From Betaproteobacteria bacterium HGW-Betaproteobacteria-6 (GTDB lineage Bacteria > Pseudomonadota > Gammaproteobacteria > Burkholderiales > Rhodocyclaceae), in the NCBI GenBank assembly GCA_002842145.1, contig PHCF01000010.1:1-56253 (forward strand): 56,253 nt of DNA, in the 5' to 3' direction. Under the pieces are notes generated by a model. That model was not told the DNA's origin, made no database searches, and saw only the letters and a program-made list of their open reading frames with translations. Numbering within the stretch: the stretch's first letter is position 1; every line of letters begins with the position of its first letter. Of the stretch, positions 1 through 10,878 are shown one piece after another. The translations under genes and the position numbers were made by a program.

Positions 1-26
1 TAAGCGCAGCATTATATGAGCACTGC

Positions 27-56
27 GTTAATCGTCAATGTTAATCGTATGTTAAT
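27..56. promoter_or_regulatory. Three GTTAAT direct repeats, candidate operator
   Basis: GTTAAT occurs at 27-32, 40-45 and 51-56; the first two copies extend to GTTAATCGT. They lie just upstream of the ribbon-helix-helix gene at 89. Proteins of that family usually bind short direct or inverted repeats in their own promoter, so self-repression is a reasonable inference, not shown. Confidence 0.4.
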
Positions 57-88
57 ATGATGTGATACGAAACAAACAAGAGTGAATC

Positions 89-283
89 ATGGAGAAACGC
101 ACTGCCCGTCTGACCATCCTGATCGATCCACAGAAAAAGAAAATCTTCGAGGAGATTTGTGCTGCCAAGGATCTGACTTCATCGCAGGTTGTCCGGCGCC
201 TGGTCCGCGAGTACATCATCGAAAATGCTGGCGACCGCGAATTGCCGACCTGGTTGAAACCAAGCGGCAAGACGCCCGACTAA
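89..283 (+). CDS. Ribbon-helix-helix (CopG/Arc-type) DNA-binding protein
   Basis: This 64-residue protein has the pattern of a ribbon-helix-helix regulator. A short beta strand near the N terminus (ARLTILID, about residues 6-13) is followed by two helices (KKKIFEEICAAKD and TSSQVVRRLVREYI). Such proteins are dimers that insert the strand pair into the DNA major groove. The ATG at 89 follows a weak purine-rich stretch (aacaagag). No toxin gene follows: the next gene, on the other strand, encodes a membrane protein, so an antitoxin role is not supported. The repeated GTTAAT upstream may be its operator. The target genes are unknown. Confidence 0.7.
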   Translation: MEKRTARLTILIDPQKKKIFEEICAAKDLTSSQVVRRLVREYIIENAGDRELPTWLKPSGKTPD

Positions 284-292
284 TTGCTGCGC

Positions 293-613
293 TCAGTCCG
301 GTATCTTGCCGACCTTGTCGGGGTGCTGTTCGCCGATGTAGGTATCAAACTTGGCCTTCATCTCCGGCGCCTGCTTGGCCAGTTCGCGCAGAATGCGCGC
401 CACTGCCCAGAGCATGACGGCGACACCGCCAGCTGTGCAAACGATGGCCTCCACGGTCGACGTCGGGAAATCGGCCAAAATCGCGCCCTTGCCGGCAGCA
501 AACCAGCTGGCGCCAATGCCGACGCAGGCCAGGCCAAACACGTCGACCAAAGCATAGAGAAATATCGGGCCGGTCAGTATCGGGCGGGGCGGGCGATTGG
601 ATCGATTGAGCAT
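293..613 (-). CDS. Small membrane protein of unknown function
   Basis: The 106-residue product has two hydrophobic stretches that look like membrane helices, about residues 16-40 (PIFLYALVDVFGLACVGIG) and 53-75 (VEAIVCTAGGVAVMLWAVARIL). A charged C-terminal tail is rich in Lys, Glu and Asp. I recognise no family. It converges on the ribbon-helix-helix gene with about 10 bases between the two stop codons. The reading frame has the codon bias of the backbone genes, which supports it being real. Function unknown. Confidence 0.6.
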   Translation of the reverse strand: MLNRSNRPPRPILTGPIFLYALVDVFGLACVGIGASWFAAGKGAILADFPTSTVEAIVCTAGGVAVMLWAVARILRELAKQAPEMKAKFDTYIGEQHPDKVGKIPD

Positions 614-908
614 ATGCGGGGTGGGTGGCTGCTTGCTTTATTGATATTTATCAAAAAGTCTTGACAAAGCGAAAGTCAAGGCTTGACTTATGCACAGAGT
701 TGGGGCGTTTCGACGCTCCTCTTTTATCTTTAGGTGATAGATTTGCCAGATTGAGGTGTGGAATTAAATATTGTTTAAAATCAGATGCTTGCTATTAAGC
801 TCAAGATTCGGGCAGGGTAAGGAAAATCCTTGTGGAACGGTCACTTAGCGACTTACCCCTTGATTCATTCACAGACTTATCCACAGTTTTTGTGCCACCG
901 GCATCGGT
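614..908. other. Intergenic stretch with two DnaA-box-like sites
   Basis: No gene is visible. Two 9-mers match the DnaA box consensus TTATNCACA in the same orientation: TTATGCACA at 688-696 and TTATCCACA at 877-885, with an AT-rich stretch around 755-790 between them. A short inverted repeat CTTGAC/GTCAAG lies at 660-665 and 675-680. The genes around are not those expected at a chromosomal origin (no dnaA, dnaN, gidA or parAB), so an origin is not claimed. Confidence 0.4.
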
Positions 909-2999
909 TTATTTCACTCGCATCCCGGGCTGCGCGCCTGAATCGGGCGACAAAAGGAAAATTCCGGGGGTTTTGCCCTCGGTGTCGGAGGCGGCCAGCA
1001 CCATCCCCTCGGACAACCCGAATTTCATTTTTCGCGGCGCCAGATTGGCCACCATCACGGTCAGTCGTCCAATCAACTGGGTGGGATCGTAAGCGGCCTT
1101 GATGCCGGCGAAGACGTTGCGGGTTTCGTTGTTGCCGACATCCAGCGTCAGACGAACCAGTTTGTCGGCACCGTCGACATGTTCGGCGTTGGCAATGCGG
1201 ACGATGCGCAGGTCGACCTTCATGAAATCGTCGATGTTGCAGAACGGCTCCCAGGGGCTTTCGGCCTTCACCTCGTTTTGCTGATGTTCGGCGTGGCGCT
1301 GCGGTGACTGCTGCTCCTGCGTCGGCGCCAGCGACGCCTTGTTGGCTTCAACCAGCTTCTCGATGAGTTTGGGGTCAACCCGTGTCATGAGGTGTTCGTA
1401 GGCGTTGATGCCGTGGCCGGCGGCAAGCAGGCTCTGCGCATCGGTCCAGTTGAGCGGTGCGATGTTGAGAAATTTTTCGACCTTGCCGGCGACCACCGGC
1501 AGGATCGGCTTGAGCAGCACGGTAAGCAGGCGGAAGAGGTTGAGCGCATTGGTGCAGGCTGCGTGCAGTTCAACTTCCTTGCCTTCCTGCTTGGCCAGCT
1601 CCCAGGGCTTGACGCTGTCGACATACTGGTTGGCGGCATCGGTCAGCGCCATGATTTCGCGCATGGCCTTGCCGAATTCACGGGCTTCGTAGAGCTCGGC
1701 AATGCGGCCGGCGGCTTCCTGGATGGACTTGATGGCCGGCAGGTCGGCGGCAGCCGGCGCCAGTTGGCCGTTGAAGCGCTTGGTGATGAAGCCGGCCGAG
1801 CGGCTGGCGATATTGACGTACTTGCCGACCAGGTCAGAGTTCACCCGGGCCCCGAAGTCCTCGAGGTTCAGGTCGATGTCTTCCATGCTGGCCGACAGCT
1901 TGGCGGCGTAGTAATAGCGCAGCCATTCCGGGTTGAGGCCGGTATCGAGATAGCTCTGGGCGGTGATGAAGGTGCCGCGCGATTTCGACATTTTGGCGCC
2001 GTCGACCGTAAGAAAACCGTGGGCGAAGATCTTGGTCGGCGTGCGGTAGCCGGCGTGTTGCAGTTCGGCCGGCCAGAACAGCGCGTGGAAGTAGAGGATG
2101 TCCTTGCCGATGAAGTGGTAGAGCTCGGTCTTGGAGTCGGGCTTGAAGTATTCGTTGAAGTCGAGGCCGTTCTTGCTGCACAGGTTCTTGAAGGAGCCCA
2201 TGTAGCCGATCGGCGCATCGAGCCAGACGTAGAAGTACTTGCCCGGCGCATCAGGGATTTCGAAACCGAAATAGGGCGCGTCGCGCGAAATATCCCAGTC
2301 GGTCAGCCTGTTCTCGCCGGGGGCGCCCAGCCACTCCTGCATCTTGTTGGCCGCCTCGTTCTGCAAAACCCCGTTGTCGCGGCTGGTGTATTGGCGCAGG
2401 AAGGATTCGCAGCGCGAATCGGAGAGCTTGAAAAAGTAATGCTCGGAGTTGCGCAGTTCGGGCTTGGCGCCAGATACGGCTGAGTACGGCTCCTTGAGGT
2501 CGGTCGGTGCGTAGGCCGCGCCGCAGGATTCGCAGTTGTCGCCGTACTGGTCCTTGGCGCCGCACTTCGGACATTCGCCCTTGATGAAGCGATCAGGCAG
2601 GAAGAGCTGCTTGACCGGGTCGTAAAACTGCTCGATGGTCCGCGTCTCGATCAGACCGGCGGCGCGCAGCTTGAGGTAGATGTCGTTGGCGCAGTCGCGG
2701 GTTTCGTCGGAATTGGTGCTGTAGAAATTGTCGAAGCCGACACCGAAGCCGGCGAAGTCGCGCGAATGCTCGCCATGGACGCGGGCGATCAACGCTTCCG
2801 GCGTGATGCCTTCCTTTTCGGCACGGAGCATGATCGGCGTCCCGTGCGTGTCGTCGGCGCAGACGTACCAGCATTCGTTGCCGGCCATTTTCTGGAAACG
2901 CACCCAGATGTCGGTCTGGATATATTCGACCAGATGGCCAAGGTGAATGGCGCCATTGGCGTAGGGCAGGGCGGAGGTGACGAGTATTTTGCGCGGCAT
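909..2999 (-). CDS. metG: Methionine--tRNA ligase
   Basis: The 696-residue protein charges tRNA-Met with methionine in the cytoplasm. The class I signature HLGH is near residue 20 and KMSKS with SRGTF near 340. A four-cysteine zinc knuckle ([17 protein letters not shown]) lies in the connective domain around residues 143-159, which marks the long, zinc-binding MetG type. The last 110 or so residues (from [11 protein letters not shown]) form the Trbp111/EMAPII-like tRNA-binding domain that makes the enzyme a dimer. The length matches bacterial enzymes of this class (about 680-700). It is divergent from the response regulator gene, with a 195-base promoter region between them. No damage is seen. 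Confidence 0.97.
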   Translation of the reverse strand: MPRKILVTSALPYANGAIHLGHLVEYIQTDIWVRFQKMAGNECWYVCADDTHGTPIMLRAEKEGITPEALIARVHGEHSRDFAGFGVGFDNFYSTNSDETRDCANDIYLKLRAAGLIETRTIEQFYDPVKQLFLPDRFIKGECPKCGAKDQYGDNCESCGAAYAPTDLKEPYSAVSGAKPELRNSEHYFFKLSDSRCESFLRQYTSRDNGVLQNEAANKMQEWLGAPGENRLTDWDISRDAPYFGFEIPDAPGKYFYVWLDAPIGYMGSFKNLCSKNGLDFNEYFKPDSKTELYHFIGKDILYFHALFWPAELQHAGYRTPTKIFAHGFLTVDGAKMSKSRGTFITAQSYLDTGLNPEWLRYYYAAKLSASMEDIDLNLEDFGARVNSDLVGKYVNIASRSAGFITKRFNGQLAPAAADLPAIKSIQEAAGRIAELYEAREFGKAMREIMALTDAANQYVDSVKPWELAKQEGKEVELHAACTNALNLFRLLTVLLKPILPVVAGKVEKFLNIAPLNWTDAQSLLAAGHGINAYEHLMTRVDPKLIEKLVEANKASLAPTQEQQSPQRHAEHQQNEVKAESPWEPFCNIDDFMKVDLRIVRIANAEHVDGADKLVRLTLDVGNNETRNVFAGIKAAYDPTQLIGRLTVMVANLAPRKMKFGLSEGMVLAASDTEGKTPGIFLLSPDSGAQPGMRVK

Positions 3000-3194
3000 G
3001 GATGGGCGAGGCTGAGGAAATAAAGGGCGATTTTACCGCGAGGACGGGGGCGGCGATTCACAAATCCCCGGCCGGCGGTTGGCCGGCAATTGTTACGGAA
3101 CGTAAACCACTGTGATAGCTTGGTAAAACGCCGCCCGCCAATCATTGCCGAAGCCAGGCGAAGGGAGCAGAATCGCAGCGAAACGGGAGGGGTT

Positions 3195-3878
3195 ATGATT
3201 TTTGCGGTAGTGGAGGACAGTAGAAGCCAATCCGAGGTGCTCAAGGCGCTCCTGAAGAGCGAGGGCCATCAGGTGGAGGTTTTTTCTGACGGGAGTTCCT
3301 GCATCGAGGCGCTCAAAACACGCGTTTTCGATTTTTTTGTTATTGACTGGTGTCTGCCCGACGTCGGGGGCGATGAAGTACTCCGCCATGTGCGCGAAAG
3401 GTGCGGCTGGGATGTCCCGGTTGTTTTTTGTACGGGCCGCACCGACGAAGAGGCTGCCGCTGACATCCTCCGCCTCGGTGCTGACGACTACATCCCCAAG
3501 CCGATCCGCTACATGGAGTTCATGGCGCGGATTCATGCCCTGCTGCGCCGCCGCCAACCGCGTGCGGCCACTGTCCAGTTCGGCAATATCGAAGTCGACC
3601 TTGAAGGCCGGCGAGTCAAGCTGTCCGGCATCGATGTCGAGCTGACCCAGCGTGAGTTTGAATTGGCCGTCATCCTGTTGCACAACGTTGGCCGGGTGTT
3701 GTCGCGCGATGAGCTGCTGACCAGCGTCTGGGCACGCGATGCCGGTGTCGATACACGTACTGTCGATACGCATGCCAGCCGTCTGCGCAAGAAGCTCGGC
3801 TTGTCAGGTGAGAGCGGGCTGATGCTGTCATCCGTTTATGGCCAGGGCTACCGTCTGGATACCGTTCACCAGGGCTGA
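3195..3878 (+). CDS. OmpR/PhoB-family response regulator
   Basis: This 227-residue two-component regulator has an N-terminal receiver domain (about 1-115) and a C-terminal winged-helix DNA-binding domain (about 130-225). The acidic pocket is visible (E7, D8), with phospho-acceptor D51 in FVIDWCLPD, Thr in CTGR and Lys in the IPKP motif. The winged helix shows the typical ELTQREFELAVILL and TVDTHASRLRKKL segments. I chose the ATG at 3195 because GGGAGGGG precedes it; an upstream in-frame ATG at 3090 would add a tail unlike this family. No histidine kinase gene is adjacent, so it is an orphan here and its signal is unknown. Confidence 0.9.
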   Translation: MIFAVVEDSRSQSEVLKALLKSEGHQVEVFSDGSSCIEALKTRVFDFFVIDWCLPDVGGDEVLRHVRERCGWDVPVVFCTGRTDEEAAADILRLGADDYIPKPIRYMEFMARIHALLRRRQPRAATVQFGNIEVDLEGRRVKLSGIDVELTQREFELAVILLHNVGRVLSRDELLTSVWARDAGVDTRTVDTHASRLRKKLGLSGESGLMLSSVYGQGYRLDTVHQG

Positions 3879-3956
3879 TTTCCGCCGAGGGTTTCGGGTA
3901 TACTGGACAAAATCACTCGGGTATTGCCCGTTGTTCACCCCCAACCCGGAGTTTCC

Positions 3957-5048
3957 ATGAGTCTTACAGAACAGCAAGTCAAGGCTGCGCTCTCTGCTGC
4001 GGTCGACGCCAATACCGGCAAGGATTTCGTTACCGGCAAGGCGGTCAAAAACGTGAAAATTGATGGCGGCGATGTGTCATTCGACATTGAGCTGCCCTAT
4101 CCGGCAAAAAGCCAGATCGACGTGATCCGCAAGCAGGTAATCGCCGCGGTACGCACCATCCCGGGTATCGGCAACGTGTCCGCCAACGTTTTCAGCAAGA
4201 TCGTCGCCCACTCCGTGCAACTCGGCGTCAAGCTGCTGCCCGGGGTCAAGAACATCATCGCCGTTGCTTCCGGCAAGGGCGGCGTCGGCAAGAGCACGAC
4301 GGCAGTCAATCTGGCCCTTGCTTTGGCCCAGGAAGGCGCTCGGGTCGGTATCCTCGACGCCGACATCTACGGCCCGTCGCAGCCGCAAATGCTCGGTCTG
4401 GCCGGCCAGCAACCGGAATCCAAGGATGGTCAGAGCATGGAGCCGCTGGAAGCCTATGGCGTGCAGGCAATGTCGATTGGCTTTATGGTCGACGTCGAGA
4501 CGCCGATGGTCTGGCGCGGCCCGATGGTCGCTCAGGCGCTGGACCAGATGCTCGGCCAGACCAACTGGAACGACATTGATTACCTCGTCGTCGACATGCC
4601 GCCGGGGACCGGCGACATCCAGCTCTCGCTGGCCCAGAAAGTGCCGGTGACCGGGGCGGTGATCGTCACTACCCCGCAGGACATCGCGCTGATTGACGCG
4701 CGCAAGGGGCTGAAGATGTTCGAGAAGGTCAATATCCCGATCATCGGCATCGTCGAGAATATGAGCATCCACATCTGCTCGAAGTGCGGCCACGAAGAAC
4801 ATATCTTCGGCGAGGGTGGCGGCGAGAAGATGTGTGCCGACTACGACGTCGAATTCCTGGGTAGCCTGCCGCTCGAATTGGCCATTCGCGAGATGGCCGA
4901 TGGCGGCAAGCCGACCGTGGTTGGCGCCCCGGATTCGCGCACGGCGGAGATCTATCGCGCCATCGCCCGGCGTGTGGCGATCAAGATTGGCGAGAAGGCC
5001 AAGGACATGACCTCGAAATTCCCCAATATCGTCGTGCAAAACACTTAA
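3957..5048 (+). CDS. mrp: Mrp/ApbC-family iron-sulfur cluster carrier ATPase
   Basis: The 363-residue P-loop ATPase carries or inserts Fe-S clusters. The N-terminal 90 residues form the MIP18/DUF59-type domain. The deviant Walker A GKGGVGKST lies at about residues 105-113, followed by DADIYGPSQP and DMPPGTGD. The CSKC pair near residue 266 is the CxxC that holds a bridging cluster between two subunits. The ATG at 3957 is preceded by CCGGAG. A strong terminator follows at 5068. The gene order metG (divergent), mrp, dcd is common in Betaproteobacteria. Confidence 0.95.
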   Translation: MSLTEQQVKAALSAAVDANTGKDFVTGKAVKNVKIDGGDVSFDIELPYPAKSQIDVIRKQVIAAVRTIPGIGNVSANVFSKIVAHSVQLGVKLLPGVKNIIAVASGKGGVGKSTTAVNLALALAQEGARVGILDADIYGPSQPQMLGLAGQQPESKDGQSMEPLEAYGVQAMSIGFMVDVETPMVWRGPMVAQALDQMLGQTNWNDIDYLVVDMPPGTGDIQLSLAQKVPVTGAVIVTTPQDIALIDARKGLKMFEKVNIPIIGIVENMSIHICSKCGHEEHIFGEGGGEKMCADYDVEFLGSLPLELAIREMADGGKPTVVGAPDSRTAEIYRAIARRVAIKIGEKAKDMTSKFPNIVVQNT

Positions 5049-5067
5049 TTTTTTGCACATTGGGGTC

Positions 5068-5097
5068 AATAAAGGCGGGTAAAATCCCGCCTTTATT
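5068..5097 (+). terminator. Rho-independent terminator after mrp
   Basis: A perfect 12-bp stem, AATAAAGGCGGG at 5068-5079 with CCCGCCTTTATT at 5086-5097, has a 6-base loop and runs into a T tract. It separates mrp from dcd, so dcd needs its own promoter or relies on read-through. Confidence 0.85.
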
Positions 5098-5120
5098 TTT
5101 GTCCACCGCAGCAGGGAAAA

Positions 5121-5687
5121 ATGGCCATCAAATCAGACAAATGGATACGCCGCATGGCGGCAGAGCACGGCATGATCGAGCCGTTTTCGCCGGATCTCGT
5201 GCGCGAGGTGAATGGCCAGAAGATCGTTTCGTACGGGACCTCGAGCTACGGTTACGACATCCGCTGCGCCCGCGAATTCAAGGTGTTTACCAATATCAAC
5301 TCGACCGTGGTCGATCCGAAGAACTTCGATCCCAAGTCTTTCGTCGAGATCGAGTCCGATGTCTGCATCATTCCGCCGAACTCGTTTGCACTGGCCCGCA
5401 CGATGGAATACTTCCGCATTCCGCGTTCGGTGCTGACCGTCTGCCTGGGCAAATCGACCTACGCCCGCTGCGGGATTATCGTCAACGTCACTCCTTTCGA
5501 GCCGGAATGGGAAGGCCACGTTACGCTCGAGTTTTCCAATACCACGCCACTGCCGGCCAAGATCTATGCAGGAGAAGGCTGTGCCCAGGTTTTGTTCTTC
5601 GAGTCCGATGAGGTTTGCGAAACTTCGTACAAGGATCGCGGGGGCAAGTACCAGGGACAAGAAGGCGTCACCCTGCCCAAAATTTGA
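5121..5687 (+). CDS. dcd: dCTP deaminase
   Basis: The 188-residue enzyme deaminates dCTP to dUTP, the main source of dUMP for thymidylate synthase in many Gram-negative bacteria. It shows the family motifs [16 protein letters not shown] and a C-terminal [15 protein letters not shown] block with the conserved Glu. The length is as usual for Dcd homotrimers. The start at ATG 5121 follows AGCAGGGAAAA. Together with folA, pgi and thyA in this window it keeps dTMP synthesis genes close to each other. It is intact, so dUMP supply is not affected by the thyA disruption. Confidence 0.96.
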   Translation: MAIKSDKWIRRMAAEHGMIEPFSPDLVREVNGQKIVSYGTSSYGYDIRCAREFKVFTNINSTVVDPKNFDPKSFVEIESDVCIIPPNSFALARTMEYFRIPRSVLTVCLGKSTYARCGIIVNVTPFEPEWEGHVTLEFSNTTPLPAKIYAGEGCAQVLFFESDEVCETSYKDRGGKYQGQEGVTLPKI

Positions 5688-5719
5688 CGTCAGACCGTAA
5701 CGAAACCGTCTTATTCTGT

Positions 5720-5737
5720 GACCCGCTGCGGCGGGTC
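5720..5737 (+). terminator. Short GC-rich hairpin between dcd and the decarboxylase gene
   Basis: GACCCGC at 5720-5726 pairs with GCGGGTC at 5731-5737 around a 4-base loop; a TTTT follows after a few bases. It could be a weak terminator of dcd or an RNA structure upstream of the next gene. Confidence 0.4.
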
Positions 5738-5758
5738 GCCGCATTTTGAGGACTCACC

Positions 5759-7913
5759 ATGCGCTTTCACTTTCCCGTCATCATCATCGACGAAGACTTC
5801 CGTTCGGAGAATACCTCCGGCCTCGGCATCCGGGCGCTGGCCGCAGCCATTGAAAAGGAAGGTCTGGAGGTGCTCGGCGTTACCAGTTACGGCGACCTGA
5901 CCTCGTTTGCCCAGCAGCAAAGCCGGGCCTCGGCCTTCATCTTGTCGATCGACGACGAAGAGCTGGCCATGGAGCCGGAGGAGACGCTGGCCGAGCTGCG
6001 CGCCTTCGTCAAGGAAATCCGCAACCGCAATGCCGAGATTCCCATCTTCGTTCGAGGACACGCCGGAATTCATCGCCCGCAACGTCAAGCGCGAAGCCCG
6101 CGCCTATCTCGATTCGTTGCCGCCGCCGTTCTTCCGGGCGCTGGTTCATTACGCTGCAGACGGCTCGTACTCCTGGCATTGCCCGGGGCACTCGGGCGGC
6201 GTCGCCTTCCTGAAATCGCCGGTGGGCCAGATGTTCCACCAGTTTTTCGGCGAGAACATGTTGCGCGCCGACGTCTGCAATGCCGTCGAGGAACTCGGCC
6301 AGCTGCTCGACCACACCGGGCCAGTCGCCGCTTCCGAGCGCAACGCCGCGCGCATCTTCAATTCCGACCACCTGTATTTCGTGACCAACGGGACCTCTAC
6401 CTCGAACAAGATCGTCTGGCACTCGACGGTGGCGCCGGGAGACATCGTGGTCGTCGACCGCAATTGTCACAAGTCCATCCTGCACGCCATCATGATGACC
6501 GGGGCGATTCCCGTCTTCCTGATGCCGACTCGCAACAACTTCGGCATCATCGGGCCGATCCCGAAGAGCGAATTCGCCTGGGAAAGCATTCAGAAGAAGA
6601 TCGCCGCCAATCCGTTCATCACCGACAAGACGGCCAAACCGCGCGTCCTGACGATTACCCAGTCGACCTACGACGGCATTCTCTACAACGTCGAGGACAT
6701 CAAGCAGGAACTGGACGGCAAGATCGATACGCTGCACTTCGACGAAGCCTGGCTGCCGCACGCCGCCTTCCACGATTTCTACGGCGATTACCACGCCATC
6801 GGCGCTGACCGCCCGCGCTGCAAGGAGTCGATGATTTTCTCGACGCAATCGACGCACAAACTGTTGGCCGGCTTGAGTCAGGCCTCGCAGATCCTGGTCC
6901 AGGATGCCGAGAACCAGAAGCTCGACCGCGACATTTTCAATGAAGCCTATCTGATGCACACCTCGACTTCGCCGCAGTACTCGATCATCGCTTCCTGCGA
7001 TGTCGCCGCGGCGATGATGGAGGAGCCGGCCGGCACGGCGCTGGTCGAGGAATCGATTGCAGAGGCCCTCGATTTTCGCCGCGCCATGCGCAAGGTCGAG
7101 CAGGAGTGGGGAACCGACTGGTGGTTCAAGGTCTGGGGGCCGGACGATCTGTCCGAAGAGGGCATCGAGGAGCGCGACGCCTGGATGCTCAAGCCGGGCG
7201 AGCGCTGGCACGGCTTCAACAATCTGGCCGACGGTTTCAATATGCTCGACCCGATCAAGGCGACGATCATCACCCCCGGCCTCGACGTCGATGGTGACTT
7301 CGCCGACGAATTCGGCATCCCGGCCGCCATCGTCACCAAGTACCTCGCCGAGCATGGCGTTATCGTCGAGAAGTGCGGCCTGTACAGCTTCTTCATCATG
7401 TTCACCATCGGCATCACCAAGGGCCGCTGGAACACGCTGGTGACTGCCTTGCAGCAGTTCAAGGACGATTACGACAAGAACCATCCGTTGTGGAAGGTGC
7501 TGCCCGAGTTCGTGCAGAAGAACCCGCGCTACGAGCGCGTCGGCCTGCGCGATCTATGCACCCAGATTCACAGCGTTTACAAGCAGAACGACGTGGCCCG
7601 CCTGACCACCGAGATGTACCTCTCGGACATGGTGCCGGCCATGCGTCCGGCTGATGCCTTCGCCAAGATGGCACACCGCGACATCGAACGGGTGCCGGTC
7701 GACGAACTGGAAGGCCGCGTCACGGCCGTGCTGCTGACGCCGTATCCGCCGGGCATTCCGCTGCTCATTCCGGGGGAGCGCTTCAACAGGACAATCTGCA
7801 ACTACCTGAAATTTGCTCGTGAATTCAACGCGCGCTTCCCGGGGTTCGAGACCGATGTCCACGGTCTGGTCAAGGGCGCCGATGGGCGTTACTACGTGGA
7901 TTGCGTGCGCTGA
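5759..7913 (+). pseudogene. Orn/Lys/Arg decarboxylase, interrupted by a deletion with frameshift
   Basis: A PLP-dependent basic amino acid decarboxylase of the class I (prokaryotic, wing-domain) type. The N-terminal wing (5759 to about 6047, ending ...NAEIPIF) and the rest (from about 6050, FEDTPEFIARN to the stop at 7913) are in different frames. In family members roughly 25-30 residues normally lie between those two points, including a helix ending in a His-Met before FEDTPEF; here they are missing. The PLP lysine is in STQSTHKLLAG near 6860, and the C-terminal domain is complete. Either the gene is inactivated or translation restarts inside; an assembly error is also possible. The reaction would release CO2 and form cadaverine, putrescine or agmatine; the substrate cannot be told from sequence alone. 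Confidence 0.8.
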
Positions 7914-7931
7914 TCGGGGCGATCTGTCGTC

Positions 7932-7958
7932 CGGTGCAGCGTGCTGAGCGCTGCACCG
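7932..7958. terminator. Stem-loop between convergent decarboxylase and folA genes
   Basis: A 10-bp perfect stem, CGGTGCAGCG at 7932-7941 and CGCTGCACCG at 7949-7958, with a 7-base loop lies midway between two convergent stop codons. There is no clear T tract on either side, so it may act as a weak or Rho-assisted bidirectional terminator. Confidence 0.5.
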
Positions 7959-7968
7959 TGACGATGTG

Positions 7969-8437
7969 TTACGGCTTGCGGTAGGTCACGAAAGCGTGGC
8001 CGGCCCCTTCGGTTTTTGACGTTTTTTTCCAGTTGACCGTAGCAATCTCGGGAAACCAGGCATCGCCCTCGGGTTCGAGGTCGACTTCGGTGATTTCGAG
8101 TCGATCAGCCAGCGTCATCGCTTGGGCATAGATCTGTTCGCCACCAATGATGAATGCGGTGGCGGCGGTCGACGCCAGTTTCAGGGCTTTTTCCAGTGAA
8201 TCGGCCAGCTCGGCGCCGGGGGCGGCGTAGTCGGCTTGCCGGCTGATTACGATGTTGCGCCGGCCAGGCAGCGGGCGAAAACGTGGCGGCAGCGATTCCC
8301 AGGTCTTGCGGCCCATGATCACCGTGTGGCCCGCCGTTAGCGCCTTGAAGTGGGCCATGTCTTCGGGGATGTTCCAGATCAGCTGGTTGTCCTTGCCGAT
8401 CACGCGGTTTTTCGCCACAGCGGCGATGATGACGACT

Positions 8438-8445
<8 letters not shown>
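7969..8445 (-). CDS. folA: Dihydrofolate reductase
   Basis: The 158-residue enzyme reduces dihydrofolate, the by-product of thymidylate synthase, to tetrahydrofolate with NADPH. It has the expected start (VVIIAAVAKNRVIGKDNQLIWNIPEDM, quoted in part: the Asp/Glu and Trp of the folate site lie in IPEDMAHFK), the GRKTWESLP motif, and the FIIGGEQIY nucleotide-binding segment. The length is standard (E. coli 159). It overlaps the 3' end of pgi by 8 bases and was presumably co-transcribed from a thyA-pgi-folA operon, now separated from the thyA promoter by the island. It may depend on promoters within or near the left island end. Confidence 0.97.

Positions 8446-10878
<2,433 letters not shown>

Noticed and set aside
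89-613. Toxin-antitoxin pair
   Set aside because: The partner of the ribbon-helix-helix gene is a membrane protein on the opposite strand, not a ParE/RelE/PIN-type toxin.
614-908. Chromosomal replication origin
   Set aside because: Only two DnaA boxes and none of the expected neighbour genes.
1392-2483. Long open frame of 363 codons on the plus strand
   Set aside because: It is antisense to metG and has an unnatural Val/Gly/Glu composition; it is a by-product of high GC.
6009-7484. Long open frame of 491 codons on the minus strand
   Set aside because: It is antisense to the decarboxylase gene, which has clear family motifs; no family resemblance in the antisense product.
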